DNA of 64,000 nt from Strigops habroptila (Eukaryota; Chordata; Aves; Psittaciformes; Psittacidae). Of the stretch, positions 20,901-27,300 are shown in pieces (positions within the stretch are counted from its first letter, which is position 1; each line of letters starts with the position of its first letter). Below the pieces are notes generated by a model, which made no database searches, was not told where the DNA came from, and saw only the letters and a program-made list of their open reading frames with translations. The translations under genes were made by a program, and so were the position numbers. The stretch covers positions 20,532,744-20,596,743 of the forward strand of contig NC_044288.2 in assembly GCF_004027225.2 (NCBI RefSeq), in the 5' to 3' direction.

Positions 20901-21344
20901 CCTCTCCCATGAAGCAAATCACCCTAAGCCAGGCAGAAGCAGTGCACACACTGGTGGGGGCAGAGGGTGGTGAGCAGCCCTGCTTTGGGGTGGATGTGAG
21001 GAACCATCAGCCTTGGGAGATGCTGTGGGCTCCATCAGAGCAGCAGCTTCCAATGCTTTGAAAGGCTCAGCTTCCCAAAGCATTACTTACCTGGCCATCT
21101 CTCTCCACTCCAGCCCTGCCGGGGTGCTGAGGAGCTGGTTGAGCTGGATGAAGAGCAGTGGGCAGGCAGTGTCCCTCCAATCCTCCTGCTGCAGAGCAGC
21201 TGCTGGGGCTGTGCTGGAGGGGAAGATGCTGCAGCTGAAAGCCTGGTAGGGAGCTTCATGGTTGCTCCCCTCTGGTCTGGGCTGTGAGCTGGCATCTGCT
21301 GCCTGGAGAGCCACGCTGTCTGCCCCAGGCACGTGGGCTCGCAT
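8883..21344 (-). CDS. SLC4A9: SLC4A9 (AE4) anion exchanger/bicarbonate transporter, complete, 21 exons
   Basis: Member of the SLC4 bicarbonate-transporter family (AE4), a plasma-membrane protein with a cytosolic Band-3-type N domain and a multi-spanning membrane domain. I could read 21 exons with GT-AG introns in consistent phase: 21344-21091, 19311-19151, 18936-18787, 18657-18596, 18520-18363, 16824-16737, 16458-16304, 15943-15824, 15604-15430, 15172-15039, 14925-14654, 14014-13959, 13868-13686, 13545-13432, 12836-12675, 12478-12300, 12080-12008, 10688-10620, 9814-9641, 9204-9049, 8933-8883. They join to 2946 nt (981 codons plus TAG), close to the roughly 980 residues of mammalian AE4. The cytosolic domain spans about residues 60-345 (RWSAPHVP), the membrane domain about 384-930 ([55 protein letters not shown]), and the C-terminus is EINISVN as in mammals. 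Assignment to AE4 rather than an NBC paralogue rests on this C-terminus, the ALERVF segment and synteny. The start codon is the least certain part. Confidence -1.
9049..9204 (-). CDS. SLC4A9: SLC4A9 exon 20
   Basis: Codons 914-965: [20 protein letters not shown], then WLDSLLPE and a charged cytosolic tail ending EEESNSEE. Acceptor TGGCCCCAG, donor GTGGGT. ALERVF at this position is typical of AE4. Confidence -1.
9641..9814 (-). CDS. SLC4A9: SLC4A9 exon 19
   Basis: Codons 856-913: [37 protein letters not shown] and [18 protein letters not shown]. Conserved late membrane-domain segment. Acceptor CACTACAG, donor GTATGA. Confidence -1.
9815..10619 (-). other. SLC4A9: SLC4A9 intron 18
   Basis: An 805-bp intron. 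No repeat or extra exon recognised; short T and A runs near 10205-10250 only. Confidence -1.
10620..10688 (-). CDS. SLC4A9: SLC4A9 exon 18
   Basis: 69-bp exon, codons 833-855 ([20 protein letters not shown] then SIQ), almost identical to the family motif [16 protein letters not shown]. Acceptor TCTTGCAG, donor GTGAGC; phase 0 on both sides. Confidence -1.
10689..12007 (-). other. SLC4A9: SLC4A9 intron 17
   Basis: A 1319-bp intron, about half of which is a CR1 fragment (10945-11560). The rest shows no recognised feature. Confidence -1.
10945..11560 (-). mobile_element. CR1 LINE internal fragment with reverse-transcriptase remnant
   Basis: A CR1 piece in minus orientation inside SLC4A9 intron 17. 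Translated on the minus strand it keeps degraded reverse-transcriptase text typical of CR1 ([40 protein letters not shown]); the catalytic FADD box is lost and stops and frame breaks occur. The 3' tail present in the other CR1 copies is missing, so both ends are truncated. Confidence -1.
12008..12080 (-). CDS. SLC4A9: SLC4A9 exon 17
   Basis: One base of codon 808 and codons 809-832 ([20 protein letters not shown] then PVLK). Matches family REQR-TG-VFILTG-S. Acceptor CCTGCAG, donor GTAGGA. Confidence -1.
12300..12478 (-). CDS. SLC4A9: SLC4A9 exon 16
   Basis: Codons 749-807 plus two bases: [28 protein letters not shown] and [12 protein letters not shown]. Acceptor GTTGCAG, donor GTACAC. Confidence -1.
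12675..12836 (-). CDS. SLC4A9: SLC4A9 exon 15
   Basis: Codons 695-748: [17 protein letters not shown], then [20 protein letters not shown] and LNRREYKLQ. Nearly invariant in bicarbonate transporters. Acceptor TTCTGCAG, donor GTGAGT. Confidence -1.
12837..13431 (-). other. SLC4A9: SLC4A9 intron 14
   Basis: A 595-bp intron. A 239-codon plus-strand open frame crosses it and exon 15 but carries no recognisable domain and is regarded as incidental. No repeat recognised. Confidence -1.
13432..13545 (-). CDS. SLC4A9: SLC4A9 exon 14
   Basis: Codons 657-694 ([20 protein letters not shown], then [15 protein letters not shown]). The TPKL-VP motif is conserved across SLC4. Acceptor ATCTGCAG, donor AAG|GTGCTG (a weak donor, but phase and homology fix it). 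Confidence -1.
13576..13609. repeat. 17-bp direct tandem duplication in SLC4A9 intron 13
   Basis: The 17-mer at 13576-13592 is repeated exactly at 13593-13609, with the start of a third copy after it. It lies 31-64 bp upstream of the exon 14 acceptor on the minus strand and duplicates a CTCAC pentamer that fits the branch-point consensus. Confidence -1.
13686..13868 (-). CDS. SLC4A9: SLC4A9 exon 13
   Basis: Codons 596-656. Variable start, then a conserved cysteine-containing loop end and [17 protein letters not shown] followed by SSRYFPAG. Matches family VPDITLMSFILFLGTY. Acceptor CCCCACAG, donor GTGAGC, phase 0. Confidence -1.
13959..14014 (-). CDS. SLC4A9: SLC4A9 exon 12 (56-bp microexon)
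   Basis: Two bases of codon 577 and codons 578-595 ([18 protein letters not shown]). Part of the variable extracellular loop, with a sequon at N583 (NNT). Needed to bring exons 11 and 13 into the same frame. Acceptor CCTTGCAG, donor GTACAG. Only 90 bp of intron separate it from exon 13. Confidence -1.
14015..14653 (-). other. SLC4A9: SLC4A9 intron 11
   Basis: A 639-bp intron within the extracellular-loop coding region. No repeat or additional exon recognised. Confidence -1.
14654..14925 (-). CDS. SLC4A9: SLC4A9 exon 11
   Basis: One base of codon 486, codons 487-576 and one base. Largest exon: [15 protein letters not shown], then [20 protein letters not shown], then the stilbene-motif region KKMLS (544-548) and the start of the large extracellular loop. 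N-glycosylation sequons at N563 (NVT) and N572 (NLS). Acceptor TTCCACCAG, donor GTGAGC. Confidence -1.
15039..15172 (-). CDS. SLC4A9: SLC4A9 exon 10
   Basis: Codons 442-485 plus two bases. Encodes [19 protein letters not shown] and [20 protein letters not shown], part of the substrate-site region of the membrane domain. Acceptor GTTTCAG, donor CA|GTAAGT. Confidence -1.
15430..15604 (-). CDS. SLC4A9: SLC4A9 exon 9 (first membrane helix)
   Basis: One base of codon 383 and codons 384-441. Begins [16 protein letters not shown] and continues through [20 protein letters not shown] to FGGMLGDAT, the hallmark of SLC4 transmembrane segments 1-2. Acceptor TGCCCCAG, donor GTCAGT, phase 0. Confidence -1.
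15824..15943 (-). CDS. SLC4A9: SLC4A9 exon 8 (linker, frame-neutral)
   Basis: 120-bp exon: last base of codon 343, codons 344-382 and two bases of codon 383. Its poorly conserved linker ends in EELERTGR, matching the family ELQRTGR just before the first membrane helix. Acceptor CTGCCACAG, donor GTGGGT. Both borders split an arginine codon as AG|G, so skipping it leaves the frame intact. Confidence -1.
16071..16176. repeat. Long inverted repeat (hairpin) in SLC4A9 intron 7
   Basis: Two 41-base arms, 16071-16111 and 16136-16176, are reverse complements at 38 of 41 positions (mismatches at arm positions 5, 22 and 37). The 24-base spacer holds a further 6-bp inverted repeat (gcagct at 16112-16117, agctgc at 16126-16131). 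Flanking sequence outside the arms does not pair. No such structure recurs elsewhere in the window. Confidence -1.
16304..16458 (-). CDS. SLC4A9: SLC4A9 exon 7
   Basis: Codons 292-342 plus two bases. Encodes the dimer-arm part of the cytosolic domain ([27 protein letters not shown]). Acceptor CCCCACAG, donor GTAGGC; the exon ends with AG of an arginine codon. Confidence -1.
16737..16824 (-). CDS. SLC4A9: SLC4A9 exon 6
   Basis: One base of codon 262 (Arg) and codons 263-291 ([20 protein letters not shown], then AMAMLLTDE). The GYHEVGRA motif is conserved in the family. Acceptor CCTACAG, donor GTGAGC, phase 0. Confidence -1.
16825..18362 (-). other. SLC4A9: SLC4A9 intron 5
   Basis: A 1538-bp intron. 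No repeat or conserved block recognised; open frames inside it look incidental. Confidence -1.
18363..18520 (-). CDS. SLC4A9: SLC4A9 exon 5
   Basis: Codons 210-261 plus two bases. Contains [29 protein letters not shown] and [12 protein letters not shown], all strongly conserved in the SLC4 cytosolic domain. Acceptor CCTTGCAG, donor GTAAAT. Confidence -1.
18596..18657 (-). CDS. SLC4A9: SLC4A9 exon 4
   Basis: 62-bp exon: two bases of codon 189 (Gly) and codons 190-209 ([20 protein letters not shown]). Variable linker of the cytosolic domain. Acceptor TTTGCAG, donor GTAAGG, ending in phase 0. Confidence -1.
18787..18936 (-). CDS. SLC4A9: SLC4A9 exon 3
   Basis: Two bases complete codon 139 (Asp), then codons 140-188 plus one base. 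Encodes [20 protein letters not shown], an amphipathic helix of the cytosolic domain. Acceptor TTGTTGCAG, donor GTAGGC. Confidence -1.
19151..19311 (-). CDS. SLC4A9: SLC4A9 exon 2
   Basis: One base completes codon 85 (Arg), then codons 86-138 plus one base. Encodes [20 protein letters not shown] and a leucine-rich strand typical of the Band-3 cytosolic fold. Acceptor CTGGCAG, donor GTACGT. The direct AR-WIKFEE junction with exon 1 matches the family consensus in NBC paralogues. Confidence -1.
19312..21090 (-). other. SLC4A9: SLC4A9 intron 1
   Basis: A 1779-bp intron between the phase-2 donor of exon 1 and the acceptor CTGGCAG before exon 2. It holds a CR1 copy (19563-20295). I see no exon matching the short insertion that I recall in human AE4 at this junction; joined directly, the protein reads through as in the NBC-type transporters. 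Confidence -1.
19563..20295 (-). mobile_element. CR1 LINE, 3' half, antisense to plus
   Basis: About 730 bp of CR1 in minus orientation, same sense as SLC4A9. The 3' tail block (plus-strand ggtttgggttgga, then tccagttccaaccccctgcc) is at the left and more internal CR1 sequence (tgctgctcacgctctggg, then cccagcacacgggg) at the right. 5'-truncated, as is typical of CR1. Same blocks in the same order at 39356-39952, and the internal part again at 10945-11560. Confidence -1.
21091..21344 (-). CDS. SLC4A9: SLC4A9 exon 1
   Basis: Codons 1-84 plus two bases of codon 85. The first 60 residues are not conserved in any way I recognise; the end ([10 protein letters not shown], then GLEWREMAR) is the SLC4 family signature at the start of the cytosolic domain. 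The donor is AG followed by GTAAGT. The ATG at 21344 has G at -3. An upstream in-frame ATG at 21455 is the alternative. Confidence -1.
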
Positions 21345-24308
21345 GGCCACCAGCACCAGCAGCCACAGGTGTGGGCTCCCCTCCGGAGCTGCAGGATCCC
21401 ACTCATCCCACTCCTTATAAAAGCTGCGAACCAGTTTCAACTGGCCGCAAACCAATACACAGGAGCCAAGCCCAAAACAACCACCTCACAACACCAGGGC
21501 CACTCATGGGTCCCAGCGTGGCTAGCTCCTGCCACCACGGCCACCTGCCTGGGCCAGAGTCCAGGGGACCCTCCTGCTTCCTTCTAGTGACCCTCATGGA
21601 TCACCTGCGCTGGTGCTCATGGGGAGTAGCGTGTCCCCAAACCCTCCTGCACCCCACAAGGCTTTGGCGAGGGGATGGTAAGGCCAACCCCAGGCAGCAT
21701 TGGTGCCTGTGTCCATGGCAGGAGGGGTGGCACAACCCCATCGCAGGTCTTCCTGGGAAAGGGGATGTGAGGACGTGCACTGGGGAGGGATGTGTCACAT
21801 CTGAGCAAATCCAGAGTGGGGCAAGACAAGGCTGCTGGCGGTGAGGCACATGGCAAGGGCCGGGAGCACGTCAGGGCTGTGGCCATCCCGGCGTGAGAAC
21901 AGCACCACACAGGCTGCAGTGGGGTAGCGGATGTTGCAGCGTGTGCTGGGAGGAAGGATGCAGGCAGAACTGCATCGCCCTGTTGAGCACGGGGAGGTGG
22001 CACGGCCAGCACGGTGCCGCTGGCGGGGAGCAGCACCCTGTGTGTGCTCTGCCTGCAGTGTGCCCACCACCGGCACCGACACCAGCACCGGGCTTGGCTC
22101 CCATGGCTCTGTGCAAACAAACAGCTGGGCTGTGTGCAGTGCAAACACGGCGGCGGGCAACACAAACACCAGCCTGGTACAGGCAGGTTGTGCTGGAACC
22201 CACTGGCCCCAGGCAGTGTTCAGCCTGGCACAGGGCCAGTGGACACCGTACAGGAGTCACGTTTTGGGACAGAGGGAGTGGTCCCTGGGTGCTTGTCCAT
22301 GCCTCGGGGTGGATGGGCTGGGAGCTGAGGCTGAGGAGAGGATGGTGCTGGATCCGGCCCGGGGAAAGTGGGGAGACACTTCTCCACATCAATCCCACTG
22401 TCCAGAGTTACAACCAACCCCCCCCCGCCCCGCCCCATGCTCATCCCCTGCCCCATAAAGACTCCCAGGGCTCCTTCCAGCCCCAGCCCCAGCAGCTATC
22501 TCATCCTGCCTCCCTTTAGTGCAGGCAGAAGGGGTGAAGGCATCCAAGGCATCCCCCAGCCTCACAGCACTGGGTTTGGATTAGGCCATCCCTGGTTCAT
22601 TGGAGACACCCACGCATGGAGTGGGAACACAGCAGTGGCAGGGGGTGGGGGTGTTGGGGCTGAAGTGGGGACTGGGGTCAACATCTAGATCCTGCTTTGC
22701 CACATGCCACCCTCCCCGGGGGACAGACGCTACCCATGGGGCTGGAGCCTCGCACCCTCCTCTCTCTCAGCCTTCATCCCCCAGCTGCCTGCCCCATGCT
22801 GCCGGGCTGTTTGCTCTGAGGGTATCCAAACCTTCCCGGGAGTCCATCTGCCTCTCCCTCCCATGAGGCTGTAACAGCACGGGATGTGCATGGCTGGCAG
22901 TGGGGTGCAGCAGGAGGGCTGTGAGAGGCAGAGGGAGCAGGCAGCAGGATCCAGGCAGGAATGGCAGCTGGCACCCCTTCCCTTGCCAGATGCCAGCCCT
23001 CTGTGCCAACATCCACCCGGGTGCTGACGTGAGCTGGTGCCTCCCTCTCCCAAGGTGCCAGGTCAGGCGCAAACGCTGCTGGTGCCACTGGCAGGGGAAA
23101 AATCCCATCCCCATGCGGGGACCTTCTTGGGAGCCACAGCATGGGGCTCCCCAGGGACACAGCCCCTCGGCCAGGCCACCCTGACCCCCCTTGCTCTGCT
23201 GCCAGTCTGTCGGGCTGCTGATCGCCGGAGGAGGTGGAAGGAAAAACATCCAGCAAACAATTGCAAAAGTCAAGTCTGAGCAAGAAGGAGGGTGTGAGCA
23301 GGGGGGTGGCCAAATCCGGTGGTATTCCTTGGAGACGCCAACAACAATGGCAGCAATATTTAATCATGCCTTGCTGAACCTGAACCGGCAGCAGGAGTCC
23401 CGACTTTGAGGAATCAGCCAAGGGGCCGCGGCTGACCCGATGCGAGCTGGGATGAGACCCTGCACTCACCCAGGGCTGGAGTCAGTGGTGTTCTTTGGCC
23501 TGGGCTGAGGATGAGGATGAGCACAAGAAGCTGTGGCCATAGCAGAGAATGGGGCAGAGAAGCTCTGGCAGCCCCTAAACACCATGGCCACAGGCTGGGA
23601 TGGAGGAGACAAGGACAGTGGCTGACCAGGAGAGTTTTGTAAGATGAAGCAGTGACGGAAGCAGTCAGGCTCTCCATTGAGACACAAAGGTGGCCTTGTG
23701 GACAAAAAGCATCTCTGCCACCGGCATCCTCTTCATCAGCACACAGGGAGGCACACGGCTGGAGTCTGTCCCCTGTCAGGGTGTCACCCCACCAACAAGG
23801 TTTTAGCTCTGACCATGGGACCCTGCCTCTTGCCTGATGCTCTTCTTGCGGGGTCCCTTCTCCTTCCCAAAGTCCCCCAGCCCACCTTTGGGTCCCACCG
23901 GGCAGCGGGCGCACAGTGCACTCACTGTGACCCCCCCTTCTTCCCCTGCCAGTCAATGAAGCGCCCAACCCGCTGCCCCTGAGGCACCTCCTGCCCCGCA
24001 CAGCCCAGCCCTCAGCGCAGACCCAAGGGGGTCAGCGGCTCCGCGGGATCCCCACGCTGGGGACGCGGCGGGGCCGGTGCCGGTGCGGGAGTGGATGATG
24101 CTCCCCCGCTCCGGACCCCCCCGCGGCGGCCGGGGAAGCCCTTCCCGGGGGTGGGACCACGGAAAGCCCCGCCCTTCCCCCCGTCCCCCCCCGCCCCGCC
24201 GACTTCTACCCGCCGCGGGGCCGCGCCGCCGGAGAGCGGCTGCCGGTGCCGGCCCGAGCGGAGCAGAGTGGACCTGCGGCAGTGCCGGGACGAAAGCGCC
24301 CGCGGGCC
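21345..24308. other. Divergent intergenic region SLC4A9/HBEGF
   Basis: About 3 kb between the SLC4A9 start (minus) and the HBEGF start (plus). The left part is moderately GC-rich without recognised repeats; the last 350 bp enter the HBEGF CpG island. Open frames up to 231 codons occur (for example minus 23469-22774) but none resembles a known protein. Presumably holds HBEGF enhancers; not identifiable by eye. Confidence -1.
21413..21421 (-). promoter_or_regulatory. SLC4A9: Candidate TATA box for SLC4A9
   Basis: The minus strand reads TTTATAAGG here. A start site about 30 bp downstream would fall near 21389, and the first ATG after it is 21344, the start that gives a 981-codon protein. The open frame extends upstream to an ATG at 21455, but that lies before the TATA element. 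A TATA promoter fits a tissue-restricted transporter. Inference from position only. Confidence -1.
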
Positions 24309-24351
24309 ATGGACGGGCGGGCAGTGCTGATCCACGCGCTGCTAGCGGCAG
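24309..24351 (+). CDS. HBEGF: HBEGF exon 1 coding part
   Basis: Codons 1-14 plus one base, from ATG in a GCC-rich context (gggccATGg, G at +4) to the donor G|GTACAG. Encodes most of the signal peptide. Confidence -1.
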
Positions 24352-27300
24352 GTACAGACACGAGTGGCGGGGTCCCGGGCACGGGTTGAGGCGTTCCGGG
24401 CATGGGCAGCGTGGCCCCGGGTAAGGGGTCCCGGTACCAGGCATGGGCCACGCAGCCCCAGTACCGGACGTGCTGGGGAGGACGGTCGTGTGAGGCGCGG
24501 TCCCGTCCTGGGTTGGCGGGTCCCGGGCACAGGCAGCGTGGCCCCAGCGCCGGACACGTGTCGGCGGGGAGTCCTGCGCTACGCGGGCAGGTCTCCGGTC
24601 CCGCGTGGGAGTTCCTGGTCCCGGGCAGCGCGGCCACGGTCCCGGTCGCGGGTGGGGGGTCCCGGGCACGGCCATCCTGTCCCGACTGACCGCGCTCCCT
24701 CCCGCAGTGTGCTCGGCGGCGGCGGGCGGGCTGGGCCGGGACGAGCTACACAACGAAGTGCTGCACAAGGGCGGCGGAGAAGCGCCGGTCCCGGCTACGG
24801 CTCCGCTGCTCGGCGGTAGCCCGGAGAAAGAGGGCGGTGGAGCGGCCTCGGGGGACGAGCTCAGCGAGCTGCCGAGAGGTACGGGCGGGCGGGGATGGGG
24901 AGCGGGGCGGTGGGTCCTGGGGAGCGGCGGGCGGGCGCTTGGACGGGCAACTGGGCTCCGACAGCTCCTCGCCTTGTGCCGGTGCTGTGGATGTACCCGA
25001 GCTCCCTCGGCACAGGGGTCCCGAGGGTTCCTGGTCCCACAGCTCCGCGGCAGACGAGGGGCACGGCAGCCCCTGCGCAGCCCCGTGGGCCAGCGCTGCC
25101 TCTTCGGTGGTGTCCGCGGTGGGGACCGCGGTGACTCACCCGCCGCCCACACCGGGCTGCTCCTCATACCGGGGCAGGGCCGGGCAGCGGCGGATCCGGC
25201 GCGGGGATCGGTCGCTCCGTTCTGCTCGCCGGGCACTCGCTTGGCTGCTCTGCCCCAGCCCGGACCGAGAGTGCCGCAGGCACGACGGGGCGGCCCGTCA
25301 CAGGCTGATCTGGGTGACCTGTACCTGTGCCTCGCACATGTGATATGCTGAGACCAGTGACCTGGCGCCAGCGGGAGCAGCCTCTGCCCCACACAGTTTG
25401 TTCTCCCTTCCCACCCACCCCCCCTTTTTTTTCTCCCCACGTTTTTCTTTGCTTTCTGGCTGTTCCATCAGACTGTGACAAAATCCCCTGCAAAGCCAAG
25501 CTGACCCCCTCACATCCAAGGGAATGCAGCCCTCTGAGAAAGAGTGTTAGCCCTCGTGCTGGGAGGAGATGCTGCAGCATGCTCCTATGTGCATCCCCCT
25601 GAGGAGCAAGGGATGTTGGAGGTGTAATTCAGGCTGACCCTGGTCTGTGGGACAGGCTGTGGGCATGGAGGATGTCTGGTTACAGAGGCTGCAGCCGCTT
25701 GGAGCGCTTTTTTGATGTCTTTAGCTGAGTTATGGTCCGAAAAATCTGCCTTTTGTGTCGAAAGCACCTTCCTCTGTACCATGGCCCCCAGGATGTCTAA
25801 GCAGGCGGAGAGCAGCAGCATTTCCCTGCCCACCTGGGCTGGACCAGTTTTCCTACCAGCAAGGTCTTCCATGTCTTCTCTGACTGTTCTAAGGGACAGA
25901 CCCTGGGGTGCTTAGAGTGGAGGTGGCTTGGAGGGGGTCAGCAGCGCTGTGTGTCTGCTGAGATAACCTCCAGGAGAGGGGATGCGGCCTCACCCGGATC
26001 CAGAGGTTTCTCCAAGCCACAAGTTTCCTGGAGTATCAGTTTTCTCCAGGCATAATCTCGAGGATGTCGAAACCAAGAAATAACTTTGCTAGGTGTGCAG
26101 CCGTGTGCTCCAGCACCCGGTTACGTCAGGAGGTGGCTGAGGAGTAACTGGGCAGGTTACAACTTGCTGGCTGGACTCAGCCATCCTTTCCCCATGAACT
26201 CTCAGTTCATGCTTCCCCGGGCTCACTGGAGTTGAGTGCTATGGTTCGGGGGGAGCCCAAAAGTCAATCCTGGAGTATGAATGCTCTCCAGCATCTTGGC
26301 ACCTTGTGAGACCAAGCTGGGGGCTGATTTTTTGGGCACATCCTAAGAACTATTCCAGTAATGTTGCTTGTTTTGGTCCATGTCCATGTGAGGAGTTTGG
26401 CACTCTGGTCCCCACCAACCCAGCAGGGAGCTGACCTTGCACCAAAAGCTACCGGTCCCTGCACTGCAATTAAAACATACCTTTGTCATTCCTGGGAATG
26501 CTGCCCTTGCCATCTCTTTGGCTCTGCAAAACCAAAACTTAAGCAAGACTTGCTCTCTTAATCCCGCTCTGGGTGTGCAAGGCATCCTTGTAACCACAGG
26601 AAGGAGAGTCCATTAGAGCCATGAATAGGGTCTTACAAAAGACTGCGCTCATCGGGGAAATAAAAGCCAGATAAAGGGGCAATTATCAATTTTCTATGTT
26701 CAGTGGAAACTGGTGCACATAATAGCAACATTTGAGATACATAAAGCTCTGTTCCCCCTACCCCGAGCCCGATTCCTTTATTTCCTTGAGAATTGTTCTT
26801 ATGAATCGGAAAGGCCATGATATTTGGAAAGAAAACTCTCTGCTCGGGGGCAGACCGCTGCACAAAGGGCTGTGGGAGCGCCAGGGCCGAGCTGGTTTGC
26901 TGCTCTGCCTTCCCTTTGGCTGATACACGGAGGTGATCTGACCGCTGCTTTCTGCTTCCCAAATTGTTTTTCAGTTGCTTTCCTGTCGAAGCCTCAAGGC
27001 CTGGTTACTCCCAAGAAAAAAGGGAACGGGAATAAAAGAAGAAAAGGCAAAGGCCAGGGGAAGAAGAGAGACCCGTGCCTGCGGAAGTACAAGGATTTCT
27101 GTATTCACGGCGAATGCAAATACATCCGAGAGCTGGGAGCTCCCTCTTGCATGTGAGTTGCTGGCATGTGCGTGTGCCGGGGGAGCCTTAGTCACGGTTC
27201 CTTCAATTCTCCAGGCCAGGCAGAGGAAGAGCAGAGGAGATATTTTTAGTGCGTGTTCCATGTCCATGCAGGGACGGCTCTGACTTGGCCTCTTCCTTGT

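Larger units (their letters stand above)
23960..25310 (+). promoter_or_regulatory. HBEGF: CpG island and HBEGF promoter
   Basis: Dense CpG sequence spanning the upstream region, exon 1, intron 1 and exon 2 of HBEGF. GC-box-like runs (cccgccc, ccccgccccgcc) lie at about 24167-24200, within 140 bp of the start codon; no TATA element is seen. Transcription start not determinable from sequence. Confidence -1.

Noticed and set aside
22774-23469. 231-codon minus-strand frame upstream of SLC4A9 as an extra 5' exon or gene
   Set aside because: No SLC4 similarity and no convincing splice site linking it to exon 1; composition is ordinary.
23953-25440. 495-codon minus-strand open frame antisense to HBEGF exons 1-2
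   Set aside because: Lies exactly on the CpG island and the GC-rich minisatellite, where stop codons are rare; the translation is Pro/Arg/Gly repeat text without a domain, and HBEGF on the other strand explains the conserved part.
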